Position numbers and translations under genes: made by a program. Source: Devosia sp. (GTDB lineage Bacteria > Pseudomonadota > Alphaproteobacteria > Rhizobiales > Devosiaceae). Taken from it: a stretch of DNA of 64,000 bases. The notes beneath the pieces were generated by a model, which saw only the letters and a program-made list of their open reading frames with translations, had not been told where the DNA came from and did no database searches. This document shows positions 56,152-63,099 of the stretch, piece by piece. The DNA is taken from contig NZ_JACZKG010000027.1 in NCBI RefSeq assembly GCF_014860165.1, positions 1-64,000 of the forward strand, given 5' to 3'. The first letter of the stretch is position 1. Every line of letters starts with the position of its first letter.

Positions 56152-56762
56152 TGGTCGAACGCAAGCTCTACTACACGCACAATATCAATCCGCGCGTCGC
56201 CGTAGCCGTGGCCCGACATCTTGAGTCGCCGGTCGAGTTCATCCGCTATAGCCCCATGGGCGAGGACCGGGAGGCGTTCCTGCCGCTCAACCCCAATTCG
56301 CTGGCGCCGCTGCTGGTCGAGGATGACAGGCCCCTGTGGGAGGCCGATGCCATCGCGCTCCGGCTCTCCCAGATGGCGGGTGGCGACTTCTGGCCGGACG
56401 ACCATGCTGTCGAGATGATGCAATGGGTGAGCTGGAGCGCCCACCACTTCACGGTGGCTGGTGCGGGCTTGGTTTGGCACAACCATACCGCGGTCTCCTG
56501 GATGGGTTCGCCAGACCCCGCAGTGGTCGCGGGGATTGCCGAGGACTTTCACCGCTTCGCCAGCATTCTCGACGCCACTCTGGCCGGACGCCAATGGCTG
56601 GTGGGCAACCGCCTGACCTATGCTGACTTCCGGGTCGCCTCGGCATTGCCCTATGCCGAGCGCGGGCAGATCCCGCTCGAGGGCTACTCGAACATCGTAG
56701 AATGGCATGACCGGCTCAACGCCATTGATGCCTGGCGGGAGCCGTTTGCAGGACTCGATTGA
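56151..56762 (+). CDS. Glutathione S-transferase family protein
   Basis: A 203-residue GST fold: N-terminal thioredoxin-like domain (RKLYYTHNINPRVAVAVARHLESPVEFIRYSPMGEDREAFLPLNPNSLAPLLVEDDRPLWEADAIALRLSQ) with LAPLLVED and EADAIA, the cis-Pro and Glu-Ser-like glutathione motif (here Glu-Ala), and the helical C-terminal domain ending LVGNRLTYADFRVASAL. The usual Ser/Cys after Glu is Ala, so glutathione binding may be changed. It is translated from the YCII 4 transcript by a 1-base overlap (TGATG). Confidence 0.85.
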   Translation: MVERKLYYTHNINPRVAVAVARHLESPVEFIRYSPMGEDREAFLPLNPNSLAPLLVEDDRPLWEADAIALRLSQMAGGDFWPDDHAVEMMQWVSWSAHHFTVAGAGLVWHNHTAVSWMGSPDPAVVAGIAEDFHRFASILDATLAGRQWLVGNRLTYADFRVASALPYAERGQIPLEGYSNIVEWHDRLNAIDAWREPFAGLD

Positions 56763-56826
56763 CCGGCTTGGCGGGAAACATCTACCCGGTGTAGCGTTTT
56801 CCCGCCAGAGAGCTGGAGTGAGACCC

Positions 56827-57099
56827 ATGTGCCGTAACATCAAGCCATTGTTCAATTTTGAACCTCCTGCGACCCGCAACGAGATGCACGACGCGGCGCT
56901 GCAGTTTGTGCGCAAGATTTCCGGCTACAGCGCGCCGTCCAAGGCCAATGAGGCCGCCTTCCACGAGGCGGTGGAGGACATCGAGAAGGTGGTGCGCAAG
57001 CTGCTGAAGTCGATGGAAACCAATGCACCGCCCAGGGATCGCGAGGTCGAGGCCGCCAAGGCCAGGGAGCGCAGCAAGCTGCGCTTCGGCACGGCTTGA
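56827..57099 (+). CDS. DUF2277 domain-containing protein
   Basis: A 90-residue small protein that begins MCRNIKPLFNFEPPATRNEMHDAALQFVRKISGY, the DUF2277 pattern, and ends with a Lys/Arg-rich helix (EVEAAKARERSKLRF). Its function is unknown. ATG 56827 has AGCTGGAGTGAGACC upstream. It lies 64 bases downstream of the GST gene, so it could be in the same transcript. Confidence 0.88.
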   Translation: MCRNIKPLFNFEPPATRNEMHDAALQFVRKISGYSAPSKANEAAFHEAVEDIEKVVRKLLKSMETNAPPRDREVEAAKARERSKLRFGTA

Positions 57100-57126
57100 G
57101 CTGCCTTCCCCGCTCCAAGTTTCATC

Positions 57127-57208
57127 GTCATTGCCCGGCTCGTCCGGGCAATCCATCTTTTTGCGGATGCCGGGGCCATGGATCACCCGGACAAGCCGGG
57201 TGATGACG
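57127..57208. repeat. Intergenic inverted repeat, family A variant
   Basis: Two hairpins, GTCATTGCCCGG-CTCGT-CCGGGCAA and ATCACCCGGACAAGCCGGGT ending GATGAC, lie about 30 bases apart. The layout is as in 12932 and 39746, with diverged stems. Confidence 0.6.
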
Positions 57209-57249
57209 GCAGAGCGGGCGCGGTGCTGTTCCCTAAGAAGGCTTGATCC

Positions 57250-57555
57250 CTATTCCTCCGGTTCCGTAGTGAACAGCAGCGGATAGCCGTGCTGCTGGGC
57301 GAAATCGGTGGCGCGGGTCGCCTTCTCTTCGGCGATTTCCCTGGTGAAGACGGCGACGACGCAGGCGCCCTTTGTATGGGCGGTCAGCATGATGATGCCG
57401 GCCTGCGCCTCGGGCACGCGGAACTCGGCCTTGAGCAGCCGCACCACGAATTCGCGCGGCGTGTAGTCATCGTTGAGCAGGATCACCTTGTGCAGCGGCG
57501 GCCTGGCCGGCTTCAGGACGGTATCGGTGCGACGCTTGGTATTGGTATCGGCCAT
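57250..57555 (-). CDS. clpS: ATP-dependent Clp protease adaptor ClpS
   Basis: A 101-residue N-end rule adaptor that hands substrates to ClpA-ClpP. The core is HKVILLNDDYTPREFVVRLLKAEFRVPEAQAGIIMLTAHTKGACVVAVFTREIAEEKATRATDFAQQHGYPLLFTTEPEE. The hydrophobic pocket Asn-Asp pair (LNDDYTP) that binds N-degron residues is intact. ATG 57555 has CGGAGG upstream. clpA is not in the window, so this gene stands alone here. Confidence 0.95.
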   Translation of the reverse strand: MADTNTKRRTDTVLKPARPPLHKVILLNDDYTPREFVVRLLKAEFRVPEAQAGIIMLTAHTKGACVVAVFTREIAEEKATRATDFAQQHGYPLLFTTEPEE

Positions 57556-57646
57556 TGCAGCCTCCGGGGGCGAATGGAGCGGCAACGCGGAACGGCCGCG
57601 ACGCCCTGGCGTTAGGGAAGCAAAACCTACCACCAAGGGTCAAGTC

Positions 57647-57820
57647 ATGCTGCAATTGTTGATCATTCTCGTGATCGTGGCCGTCGTCTCGGGCGCGCTG
57701 GGCTTCACTCGCCTGTCGGCTGGCGCAGCGACGCTCGCCAAGATCATTTTCGCCATCATGCTCATCGGCATTGTGCTGCTGCTGATCCTGGCCTTCATGG
57801 GCATAGCGATCCTGATCTAG
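57647..57820 (+). CDS. DUF1328 (UPF0391) small membrane protein, 57 aa
   Basis: A two-helix small inner-membrane protein with two hydrophobic stretches (LQLLIILVIVAVVSGALGF and AATLAKIIFAIMLIGIVLLLILAFMGIAIL) and little else, which is exactly the DUF1328 pattern. Members are often stress-induced. The role is unknown. ATG 57647 has AAGGGTCAAG upstream. The gap to clpS on the other strand is 91 bases. Confidence 0.87.
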   Translation: MLQLLIILVIVAVVSGALGFTRLSAGAATLAKIIFAIMLIGIVLLLILAFMGIAILI

Positions 57821-57822
57821 CG

Positions 57823-58290
57823 CTACAGCATCAGCTTGAAGCCTTCGTGGCTCTTGCTGAAGCCGAGCTTCTCATAGAAGCGATGCGCGTCGAGGCGTAG
57901 CTTGTTGGAGGTGAGCTGGATCATCCCGCAGCCGGCCTCACGGCAGCGCTCGATGGCCCAGGTGACCATCTCCGTGCCCAGTCCTGAGCCGCGCTGGTCG
58001 GCGCGGATATGGACGTTTTCGAGCAGGCCGCGCTTCATGCCAAACCGGGGCATGCCGGGGATGATGCTGATCTGGATCGTGCCGACGACCTCGCCAGCTT
58101 TCTCGGCCACGATGAGGCGATGGTTGGGATCGGCGGAGATGTCGTCGAAGGCGGCGCGGTAGCGCGGGTCGCTCAGCGTGGCCGGATCAAGCGGCGGGGT
58201 ATCCTTGCCGCGGGCGTCGCCCGCATGGCTGAGGCTGATGATGATGGCGATGTCGGCAGGGTCAGCGTCGCGAAAGGTCAGCTCGGCCAT
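57823..58290 (-). CDS. GNAT family N-acetyltransferase
   Basis: A 155-residue acetyltransferase. The acetyl-CoA-binding motif is LLENVHIRADQRGSGLGTEMVTWAIERCREAGCGMIQLTSNKLRLDAHRFYEKLGF, with R/QxxGxG/A as RGSGLG. The acceptor is unknown. ATG 58290 gives MAELTFRDADPADIAIII, a normal GNAT start. It is convergent with the DUF1328 gene, 2 bases between the stops. Confidence 0.9.
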   Translation of the reverse strand: MAELTFRDADPADIAIIISLSHAGDARGKDTPPLDPATLSDPRYRAAFDDISADPNHRLIVAEKAGEVVGTIQISIIPGMPRFGMKRGLLENVHIRADQRGSGLGTEMVTWAIERCREAGCGMIQLTSNKLRLDAHRFYEKLGFSKSHEGFKLML

Positions 58291-58359
58291 GGTGGTCTCG
58301 CGTGCGGATTGGGCGTGGGCAATTTCGTGCAATCGCCTGCCGGTGATGTCAACCGGCGG

Positions 58360-59895
58360 CTAGGCGCGCCGCGGGCTGAGCAGCCTGGCCACGACCAGCA
58401 CCAGCAGCGCCACCATGGCCGGCGCGATTGCCAGCAATGCTCCACCGCCTGCCAGCAGCGCCCCGGTGGCGGCCCACATGATCGAGGCAAAGGCCTCGCT
58501 CAGCGTGGCGGCGCGGGAGGCGACCTGGCGGCGGCGGAACATCGAGCGCTTGGCGACGACGCGGAACCAGAGCTGGATTGCCGTCGCCGATCCGGCGGAA
58601 AGAATGGAGCAGATGGCCGTGATTAGCGCCATAACCGGGGACGAGAGCGCCATCAGCAGCAGGAGCGGCGTCAGCACGATGGCGATGACGGTCAGCACGG
58701 CTTCGATCTTGGCGACCAATATGGTGCGCGGTGACACCGGAGCCGTCACCACGAGGTCATGGGCGTCCTCGCCCGAAATGGCGAGCCAGGCCAGCCCGCC
58801 GGCCAGTTGGCCCGAGGCCATCACCAGTACGGGGACGACTACCACGAAGGCGCCGGCTTCATCGCCAAAATTCATCCACAGCAGCAAAGCGGGCGGCACC
58901 AGGTAGAGTATCTGCATCAGCGTCTGCGACAGCAGCCAGGGATCGCGCTGCAGCAGCCGCCACTCCTTGAGGCGCAGCACGTGTCGCTGCGAGGCCGACT
59001 GGAACGCGCGGGCCGATGGTCGCCGCTGGCTGGCGACATGGCTGAGGCCGGCGGCGGAAATGGCGAGGCGTCCATAGCTCGACGCCGAGGCGGCAATGGC
59101 AAGGACAAGCGCACCAAGCCCCAAGATGAGCATGGTCAGCAGGGCGCCGGCATCACCCGTGGCCGCCTTGGCTGGCAGCCATAGCGGGCTGTCGATGCCT
59201 GGTGCGGCATCAATGATCGCCTGCGACTGGAACAGGGCCAGGCGCGAGAAATCGCCGTAATAGAGGATCGCCGCTGCCTGGACGCCAATAACGAAGCCGG
59301 CGCCGATGATGGCGGCGACGATCTGCGAGATGAATCGCGTCTGCCGCGGCCCGACCAGCCTGAACAGCACCATGGTGATGCCGACCGAGAGCGCGGTCGA
59401 GATGGCGCCCATGGCGATCACCACGCCATAGGCGGCCAGCCAGCGCTGGCCGTCGAACAGCGCCAGCATGTTGATCAGCGGACTGGCCAGCAGCCCCGTC
59501 AGGGCGATACTGGTCAGCGCCACCGCACCGGTGCGGATGGCGAAGTGGCGGCGCGAGGAGGCCGGGGAGGACAGGATCAGGTCGAGATCGGAGCGGCCGT
59601 AATAGACCCGGGTCACCGCCTCGAGCGCCTGCGACAGCATCACGGTCCAGAACAGCATTCCCGTGCCGGTCAGCATGACGAGGCTTTGCGCGTCCGACGC
59701 GATGCCACCTCTGGCCCAGCGCGCCACCACGCCATAGGCCAGCAGGTGCAGCACGATGACGACGATGACGAGAAAGATGACCAGCCCGATGCTGCGCGTC
59801 CGGCTGCCGCCGGTCAGCATGGCAACCAGTTCGCGCCAGGCCAGGGTCAGTTCGTGGCGTGCGAACCAGGGCAGCGAGGCGGGGGCGAGGTTCAT
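58360..59895 (-). CDS. ABC transporter permease (exporter type, about 12 segments)
   Basis: A 511-residue membrane protein with many hydrophobic segments arranged as two similar halves of roughly six each. The first is SIGLVIFLVIVVIVLHLLAYGVVARW followed by TGTGMLFWTVMLSQALEAVTRVYYGRSDLDLILSSPAS, a typical ABC-2-like exporter (PqqI/CcmB-style) permease segment. The gene overlaps the ATPase gene stop by 4 bases, so the two form an exporter pair. The substrate is unknown. Confidence 0.85.
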   Translation of the reverse strand: MNLAPASLPWFARHELTLAWRELVAMLTGGSRTRSIGLVIFLVIVVIVLHLLAYGVVARWARGGIASDAQSLVMLTGTGMLFWTVMLSQALEAVTRVYYGRSDLDLILSSPASSRRHFAIRTGAVALTSIALTGLLASPLINMLALFDGQRWLAAYGVVIAMGAISTALSVGITMVLFRLVGPRQTRFISQIVAAIIGAGFVIGVQAAAILYYGDFSRLALFQSQAIIDAAPGIDSPLWLPAKAATGDAGALLTMLILGLGALVLAIAASASSYGRLAISAAGLSHVASQRRPSARAFQSASQRHVLRLKEWRLLQRDPWLLSQTLMQILYLVPPALLLWMNFGDEAGAFVVVVPVLVMASGQLAGGLAWLAISGEDAHDLVVTAPVSPRTILVAKIEAVLTVIAIVLTPLLLLMALSSPVMALITAICSILSAGSATAIQLWFRVVAKRSMFRRRQVASRAATLSEAFASIMWAATGALLAGGGALLAIAPAMVALLVLVVARLLSPRRA

Positions 59896-60635
59896 GCCGC
59901 TTCGGTGCCCTGCGCCACGAGATCGAGGAAGATGTCCTCAAGGCTCGATTCGCGGCCGATGCGGGTGCGCAACTCGGCCAGCGTACCCTCGGCGATCAGC
60001 CGGCCCTGGCTGATGACGCCGATGCGTTCGGCCATGCGCTCGGCGACTTCGAGGATATGGGTGGTCATGATGACGGTGACGCCCGATCGCACCTTGCCGA
60101 GTAGCACGTCCTTGACCTGGCGGGCGGAACCGGCGTCGAGACCGGTCAGCGGTTCGTCGAGGATGATCAGTTGCGGGTCGTGCACCAGCGCGCCGGCCAG
60201 CGCCACCTTCTGCAACATGCCCTTGGAAAAGCCGCCGCACAGCTCATTGGCATGCGGCCGCAGGCCCAGCCAGTCGACCAGGTCATTGGCCTTGGCCTGG
60301 GCAGGGCGCCCTTCGATCTGCCAGAGGCCGGCGACGAATTCGAGATATTCGAGCGGGGTCAGCCGGTCATAGACCATGGGCTCGTCCGACACCCAGGCGA
60401 CGACGCGCTTGGCAGCAATCGGGTCGCGCCGGGCATCGATGCCGAAAATGGCGATGTCGCCCCGGTCGGGCTGCAGCAGGCCGGCGACCATGCGCAGGAT
60501 GGTGGTCTTGCCGGCGCCATTGGGGCCCAGCAGGGCGTAAAACTCTCCGGCGCGAATGGTGAGGTCGAGATCGACGACCACGGGCCGGTCGAAGCTCTTG
60601 GTCAGGTGCGAAAGGGCGAGGGCAGGGACGGTCAA
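59892..60635 (-). CDS. ABC transporter ATP-binding protein (exporter type)
   Basis: A 247-residue ATPase with Walker A GPNGAGKTT at about 37-45, signature FSKGMLQKVALAGALVHDP (a KGM variant of LSGGQ) and Walker B LIILDEPLTGLD. This is the style of CcmA/drrA-like exporters (PlcR/YxlF-like). It is followed by the fused-half permease gene with a 4-base overlap. No third component (membrane fusion protein) is adjacent. Confidence 0.92.
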   Translation of the reverse strand: MTVPALALSHLTKSFDRPVVVDLDLTIRAGEFYALLGPNGAGKTTILRMVAGLLQPDRGDIAIFGIDARRDPIAAKRVVAWVSDEPMVYDRLTPLEYLEFVAGLWQIEGRPAQAKANDLVDWLGLRPHANELCGGFSKGMLQKVALAGALVHDPQLIILDEPLTGLDAGSARQVKDVLLGKVRSGVTVIMTTHILEVAERMAERIGVISQGRLIAEGTLAELRTRIGRESSLEDIFLDLVAQGTEAA

Positions 60636-60723
60636 GGCGTCGCTCCGGCGGAATGGCGCGGCAAGCCTATGCCGCTGGCCTTTCCCGGCGATGAATCGGC
60701 AGCGTTAAGATTTGCGGTATTGT

Positions 60724-60945
60724 TCAGGCGGTGCGGTCGAGTAGGCGATGGGCGGGCGCCGTACCGGGCGCTGCGCCGGCGCGTTGCTGGCCGCTGAGGC
60801 TGCCGCCGAACGACACGGCGGCCTGTTCGACGCCGTTGGGTGCGGCTGGGTCGATATTGCGCTTCGCGTTGGCGACGTCGTCGCAGTTGCGGCAGACATA
60901 ACCGTTGACGGTTATGGGGCGGGGATAGTCGGTACCGATGGCCAT
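60724..60945 (-). CDS. Small conserved-looking protein with CRNC motif, 73 aa
   Basis: ATG 60945 is preceded by GAAGGATCG and gives MAIGTDYPRPITVNGYVCRNCDDVANAKRNIDPAAP. The N-terminal 36 residues with VNGYVCRNCDDVANAKRNIDP look like a small conserved alphaproteobacterial domain with a CxxC-like pair (C18, C21) and no name that I can recall. The second half is Ala/Gly/Pro-rich and looks disordered. The role is unknown. Two nearby Cys in a zinc-ribbon-like spacing suggest metal or redox chemistry, but this is speculative. Confidence 0.65.
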   Translation of the reverse strand: MAIGTDYPRPITVNGYVCRNCDDVANAKRNIDPAAPNGVEQAAVSFGGSLSGQQRAGAAPGTAPAHRLLDRTA

Positions 60946-61052
60946 TGGCGATCCTTCGCTGGCTGTTGGCATCCTATTCGGCCAGTATCGCCACAAGGTT
61001 ACGGCCACCCGGTGGAAGCGGGCGGCCGTTGCAGGTCGTGGTTAGCGAAGGG

Positions 61053-61484
61053 TTAAAGGACAGTCAGCGTCACATCGACATTGCCGCGGGTGGCGTTGGA
61101 ATAGGGGCAGATCTGGTGGGCCTTGGCGACCAGGTCTTCCACCACGCTGCGCTCGAAGCCGGGCACGGCGATCTTGAGCTCGACTGCAATGGCAAAGCCA
61201 GCGCCCTTGGCGTTTTCGCCGAAGGACACATCGGCGTCGATGGTGGCTTCATCGGGGATCTTCACCTTCTCGCCGCGCGCGACGGCCTTCAGGGCGCCCA
61301 GGAAGCAGGCCGAATAGCCGACGGCGAAGAGCTGCTCCGGATTGGTGCCGGCGCCGCCATTGCCGCCCATTTCCTTGGGCGTGTCGAGCGTCACCGACAG
61401 GCGGCCATCATCGGTGGCGCTGGTGCCGGTGCGGCCGCCCGTGGTGTGGGCGTGGGCGGTATAGAGGGCGGATTTGATCGACAT
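61053..61484 (-). CDS. ohr: Organic hydroperoxide resistance protein
   Basis: A 143-residue OsmC/Ohr peroxidase that reduces organic hydroperoxides with thiols. Both catalytic Cys are visible: C60 (GYSACFLGAL) and C126 (HQICPYSNATRGN). It begins MSIKSALYTAHAHTTGGRTGTSATDDGRL, the Ohr start with Arg of the active site (R18). It faces ohrR across an OhrR-type operator, so induction by organic peroxide is expected. Confidence 0.96.
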   Translation of the reverse strand: MSIKSALYTAHAHTTGGRTGTSATDDGRLSVTLDTPKEMGGNGGAGTNPEQLFAVGYSACFLGALKAVARGEKVKIPDEATIDADVSFGENAKGAGFAIAVELKIAVPGFERSVVEDLVAKAHQICPYSNATRGNVDVTLTVL

Positions 61485-61536
61485 CGGATGCTCCTTGCAG
61501 TGCGGTTGAAACTCGCTTGATGAAAATTAGATAGTG

Positions 61537-61551
61537 CACAATTGAATTGTG
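61537..61551. promoter_or_regulatory. OhrR operator
   Basis: CACAATT-G-AATTGTG, a perfect 15-bp palindrome between the divergent ohr and ohrR genes. It closely matches the known OhrR box TACAATT-AATTGTA. Confidence 0.85.
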
Positions 61552-61602
61552 TACAATGGATAAATGCATGCTAGTTTGTGGCAAGGACCGGAGGGTAGGC
61601 GC

Positions 61603-62046
61603 ATGACCGAGCAGGCTGATCCGCTCAAACTGGACTCGATGCTATGCTTTGCCGTCTATGCGGCCGAGCATGCCTTTACCCGCTTCTACAAGCCCCGGCT
61701 CGACGCCCTTGGCCTGACCTATCCGCAGTATCTGGTCTTCCTGGTGCTGTGGGAAAAGGATGGCCTGACGGTCAAGGCGTTGGGCGAGAAGCTGTTTCTG
61801 GATTCCGGGACCATTACCCCCCTGATCAAGCGCCTTGAAGCGCGCGACCTGGTGCGCCGCCAGCGCGATGATGAGGATGAGCGGCAGGTGCGCATCTTCC
61901 TGACATCAGAGGGCAGGGCCCTGCGGGCCAGGGCGCTGGCGGTGCCGTTGGCGGTCAGGACGACGCTGGGGGACGAACCCGCCGCTGGCGATGCGCTGCG
62001 CGAAAGCCTGTATCTGCTGCGTGAGCGGCTGGATACCTCGCTGTAG
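61603..62046 (+). CDS. ohrR: MarR family organic hydroperoxide sensor OhrR
   Basis: A 147-residue winged-helix repressor. The reactive Cys 15 (DSMLCFAVYA) plus Tyr 29 and Tyr 40 (RFYKPRL, GLTYPQYL) are at the same numbers as C15, Y29 and Y40 of Bacillus subtilis OhrR, which is also 147 residues. The DNA-binding wing is LGEKLFLDSGTITPLIKRLEARDLVRRQRDDEDERQVRIFLT. ATG 61603 has GGAGGGT upstream. The longer frame from 61564 adds 13 non-family residues. Together with ohr and the palindrome the system is complete. Confidence 0.95.
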   Translation: MTEQADPLKLDSMLCFAVYAAEHAFTRFYKPRLDALGLTYPQYLVFLVLWEKDGLTVKALGEKLFLDSGTITPLIKRLEARDLVRRQRDDEDERQVRIFLTSEGRALRARALAVPLAVRTTLGDEPAAGDALRESLYLLRERLDTSL

Positions 62047-62048
62047 CG

Positions 62049-63035
62049 CTACCTGATCCCCACCGGGTCGACCATGCCGGAATTGCAGCCGCCTTCGGTG
62101 GGGCTGGCCGCGGCAATCAAAGTTGCCAGATCGTCCGGACCGTGGATGGTGCCGGTGAGGCCGATGGTCAGTTCGGTGATGATGGTGCGGTTGCCATCGG
62201 CCTCGCAGGCCATGCGGACACGGTCTCCGGCGCCGAGGCCGAAGGCGATATCGAATGCCTGGCGCACCTGGCCCAGGGTGATCTTGCGGCCGATATTGGC
62301 GGCGAAGAGTTCGGCGACTTCGGAGACGTTGATGGCCAGCATCAGGTCGAGGGAATCGGCGAAATACTCGGTCTGCGAGGCGCCATAGCAGGTGCCGTGC
62401 TTGGTCCATTCATGTCGGTCGAGGCCCGAGCGCGAGCCGGGCATCACCTCGTCCAGTTCATCGCGCAGGGCGGCGTTGAGTGCGACCTCGGGCAGGTCGA
62501 ACCAGCGGCCGTTCTCACTGGCCCAGGCGTGGTCGTCCGGCACACCGCAGAACACATTGCTGCGCGGCTGCGGCCAGAGGCCGTGCAGGGTGAAACTGGT
62601 TGCTTCGAAGCTGTCCAATGTCTGTGCCCGGCATTCCGGCTTGCTGGGGCTGGTCTCGCAAAAGGCCGGCTGCCAGCTGATGGCGAGGATATACTGAGTG
62701 CCGCGATAGGTCGGGGCCGGGGCGGGTGGCGGCGGTTCGGCTAGTTGCCCCTCGGCGTCGGTCGAGCGCTCTCCGCAATCGACCGCAACCCAGCGGCGTT
62801 CCGGCGAAGCGCCGGGGATGACGATCCAGAGATGCGTCGGACGCTCGGTATTGCCGGCGATCAGGTCATAGGCCGTTCCTGGACTCGTCATCACCTCGCC
62901 CGGATTGGTCTGGCGGTTGATCGACTGGTAGGCCGGGCAGGCGGCCGTTGCGGTGAAGTAACCGGATAGCGCCACCTCCGCGCGCGCCGGAACTGCGGCA
63001 AGCACGAGCAGCAGCAAAGCCAGAATTCGACGCAT
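62049..63035 (-). CDS. Ribonuclease T2 family protein
   Basis: A 328-residue secreted endoribonuclease. Signal peptide MRRILALLLLVLAAVPARA (1-19). Active-site segments are FTLHGLWP (CAS I, His 151) and HEWTKHGTC (CAS II, His and Lys in 208-214). Cys pairs are spaced for disulfides. Before them lies an extra N-terminal region of about 110 residues with YFTATAACPAYQSINRQTNPGEV that is not part of the core fold. ATG 63035 is chosen, with TTTTGGGGA about 10 bases upstream. RNase T2 gives 2',3'-cyclic nucleotides, and the neighbouring CpdB-like enzyme can hydrolyse them. Confidence 0.9.
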   Translation of the reverse strand: MRRILALLLLVLAAVPARAEVALSGYFTATAACPAYQSINRQTNPGEVMTSPGTAYDLIAGNTERPTHLWIVIPGASPERRWVAVDCGERSTDAEGQLAEPPPPAPAPTYRGTQYILAISWQPAFCETSPSKPECRAQTLDSFEATSFTLHGLWPQPRSNVFCGVPDDHAWASENGRWFDLPEVALNAALRDELDEVMPGSRSGLDRHEWTKHGTCYGASQTEYFADSLDLMLAINVSEVAELFAANIGRKITLGQVRQAFDIAFGLGAGDRVRMACEADGNRTIITELTIGLTGTIHGPDDLATLIAAASPTEGGCNSGMVDPVGIR

Positions 63036-63046
63036 GCCCATTCCCC

Positions 63047-63078
63047 AAAAGCAATGAGGGAGCCATAGCGGCCCCCTC
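63047..63078 (-). terminator. Terminator of the cpdB-like gene
   Basis: Minus strand: stem GAGGGGGCC / GGCTCCCTC (one G-U pair, 63056-63078), followed by ATTGCTTTTGGGG. It would limit transcription from the cpdB-like gene into the RNase T2 gene. Confidence 0.6.
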
Positions 63079-63099
63079 ATCAAATGGCCAGACGCGGGC

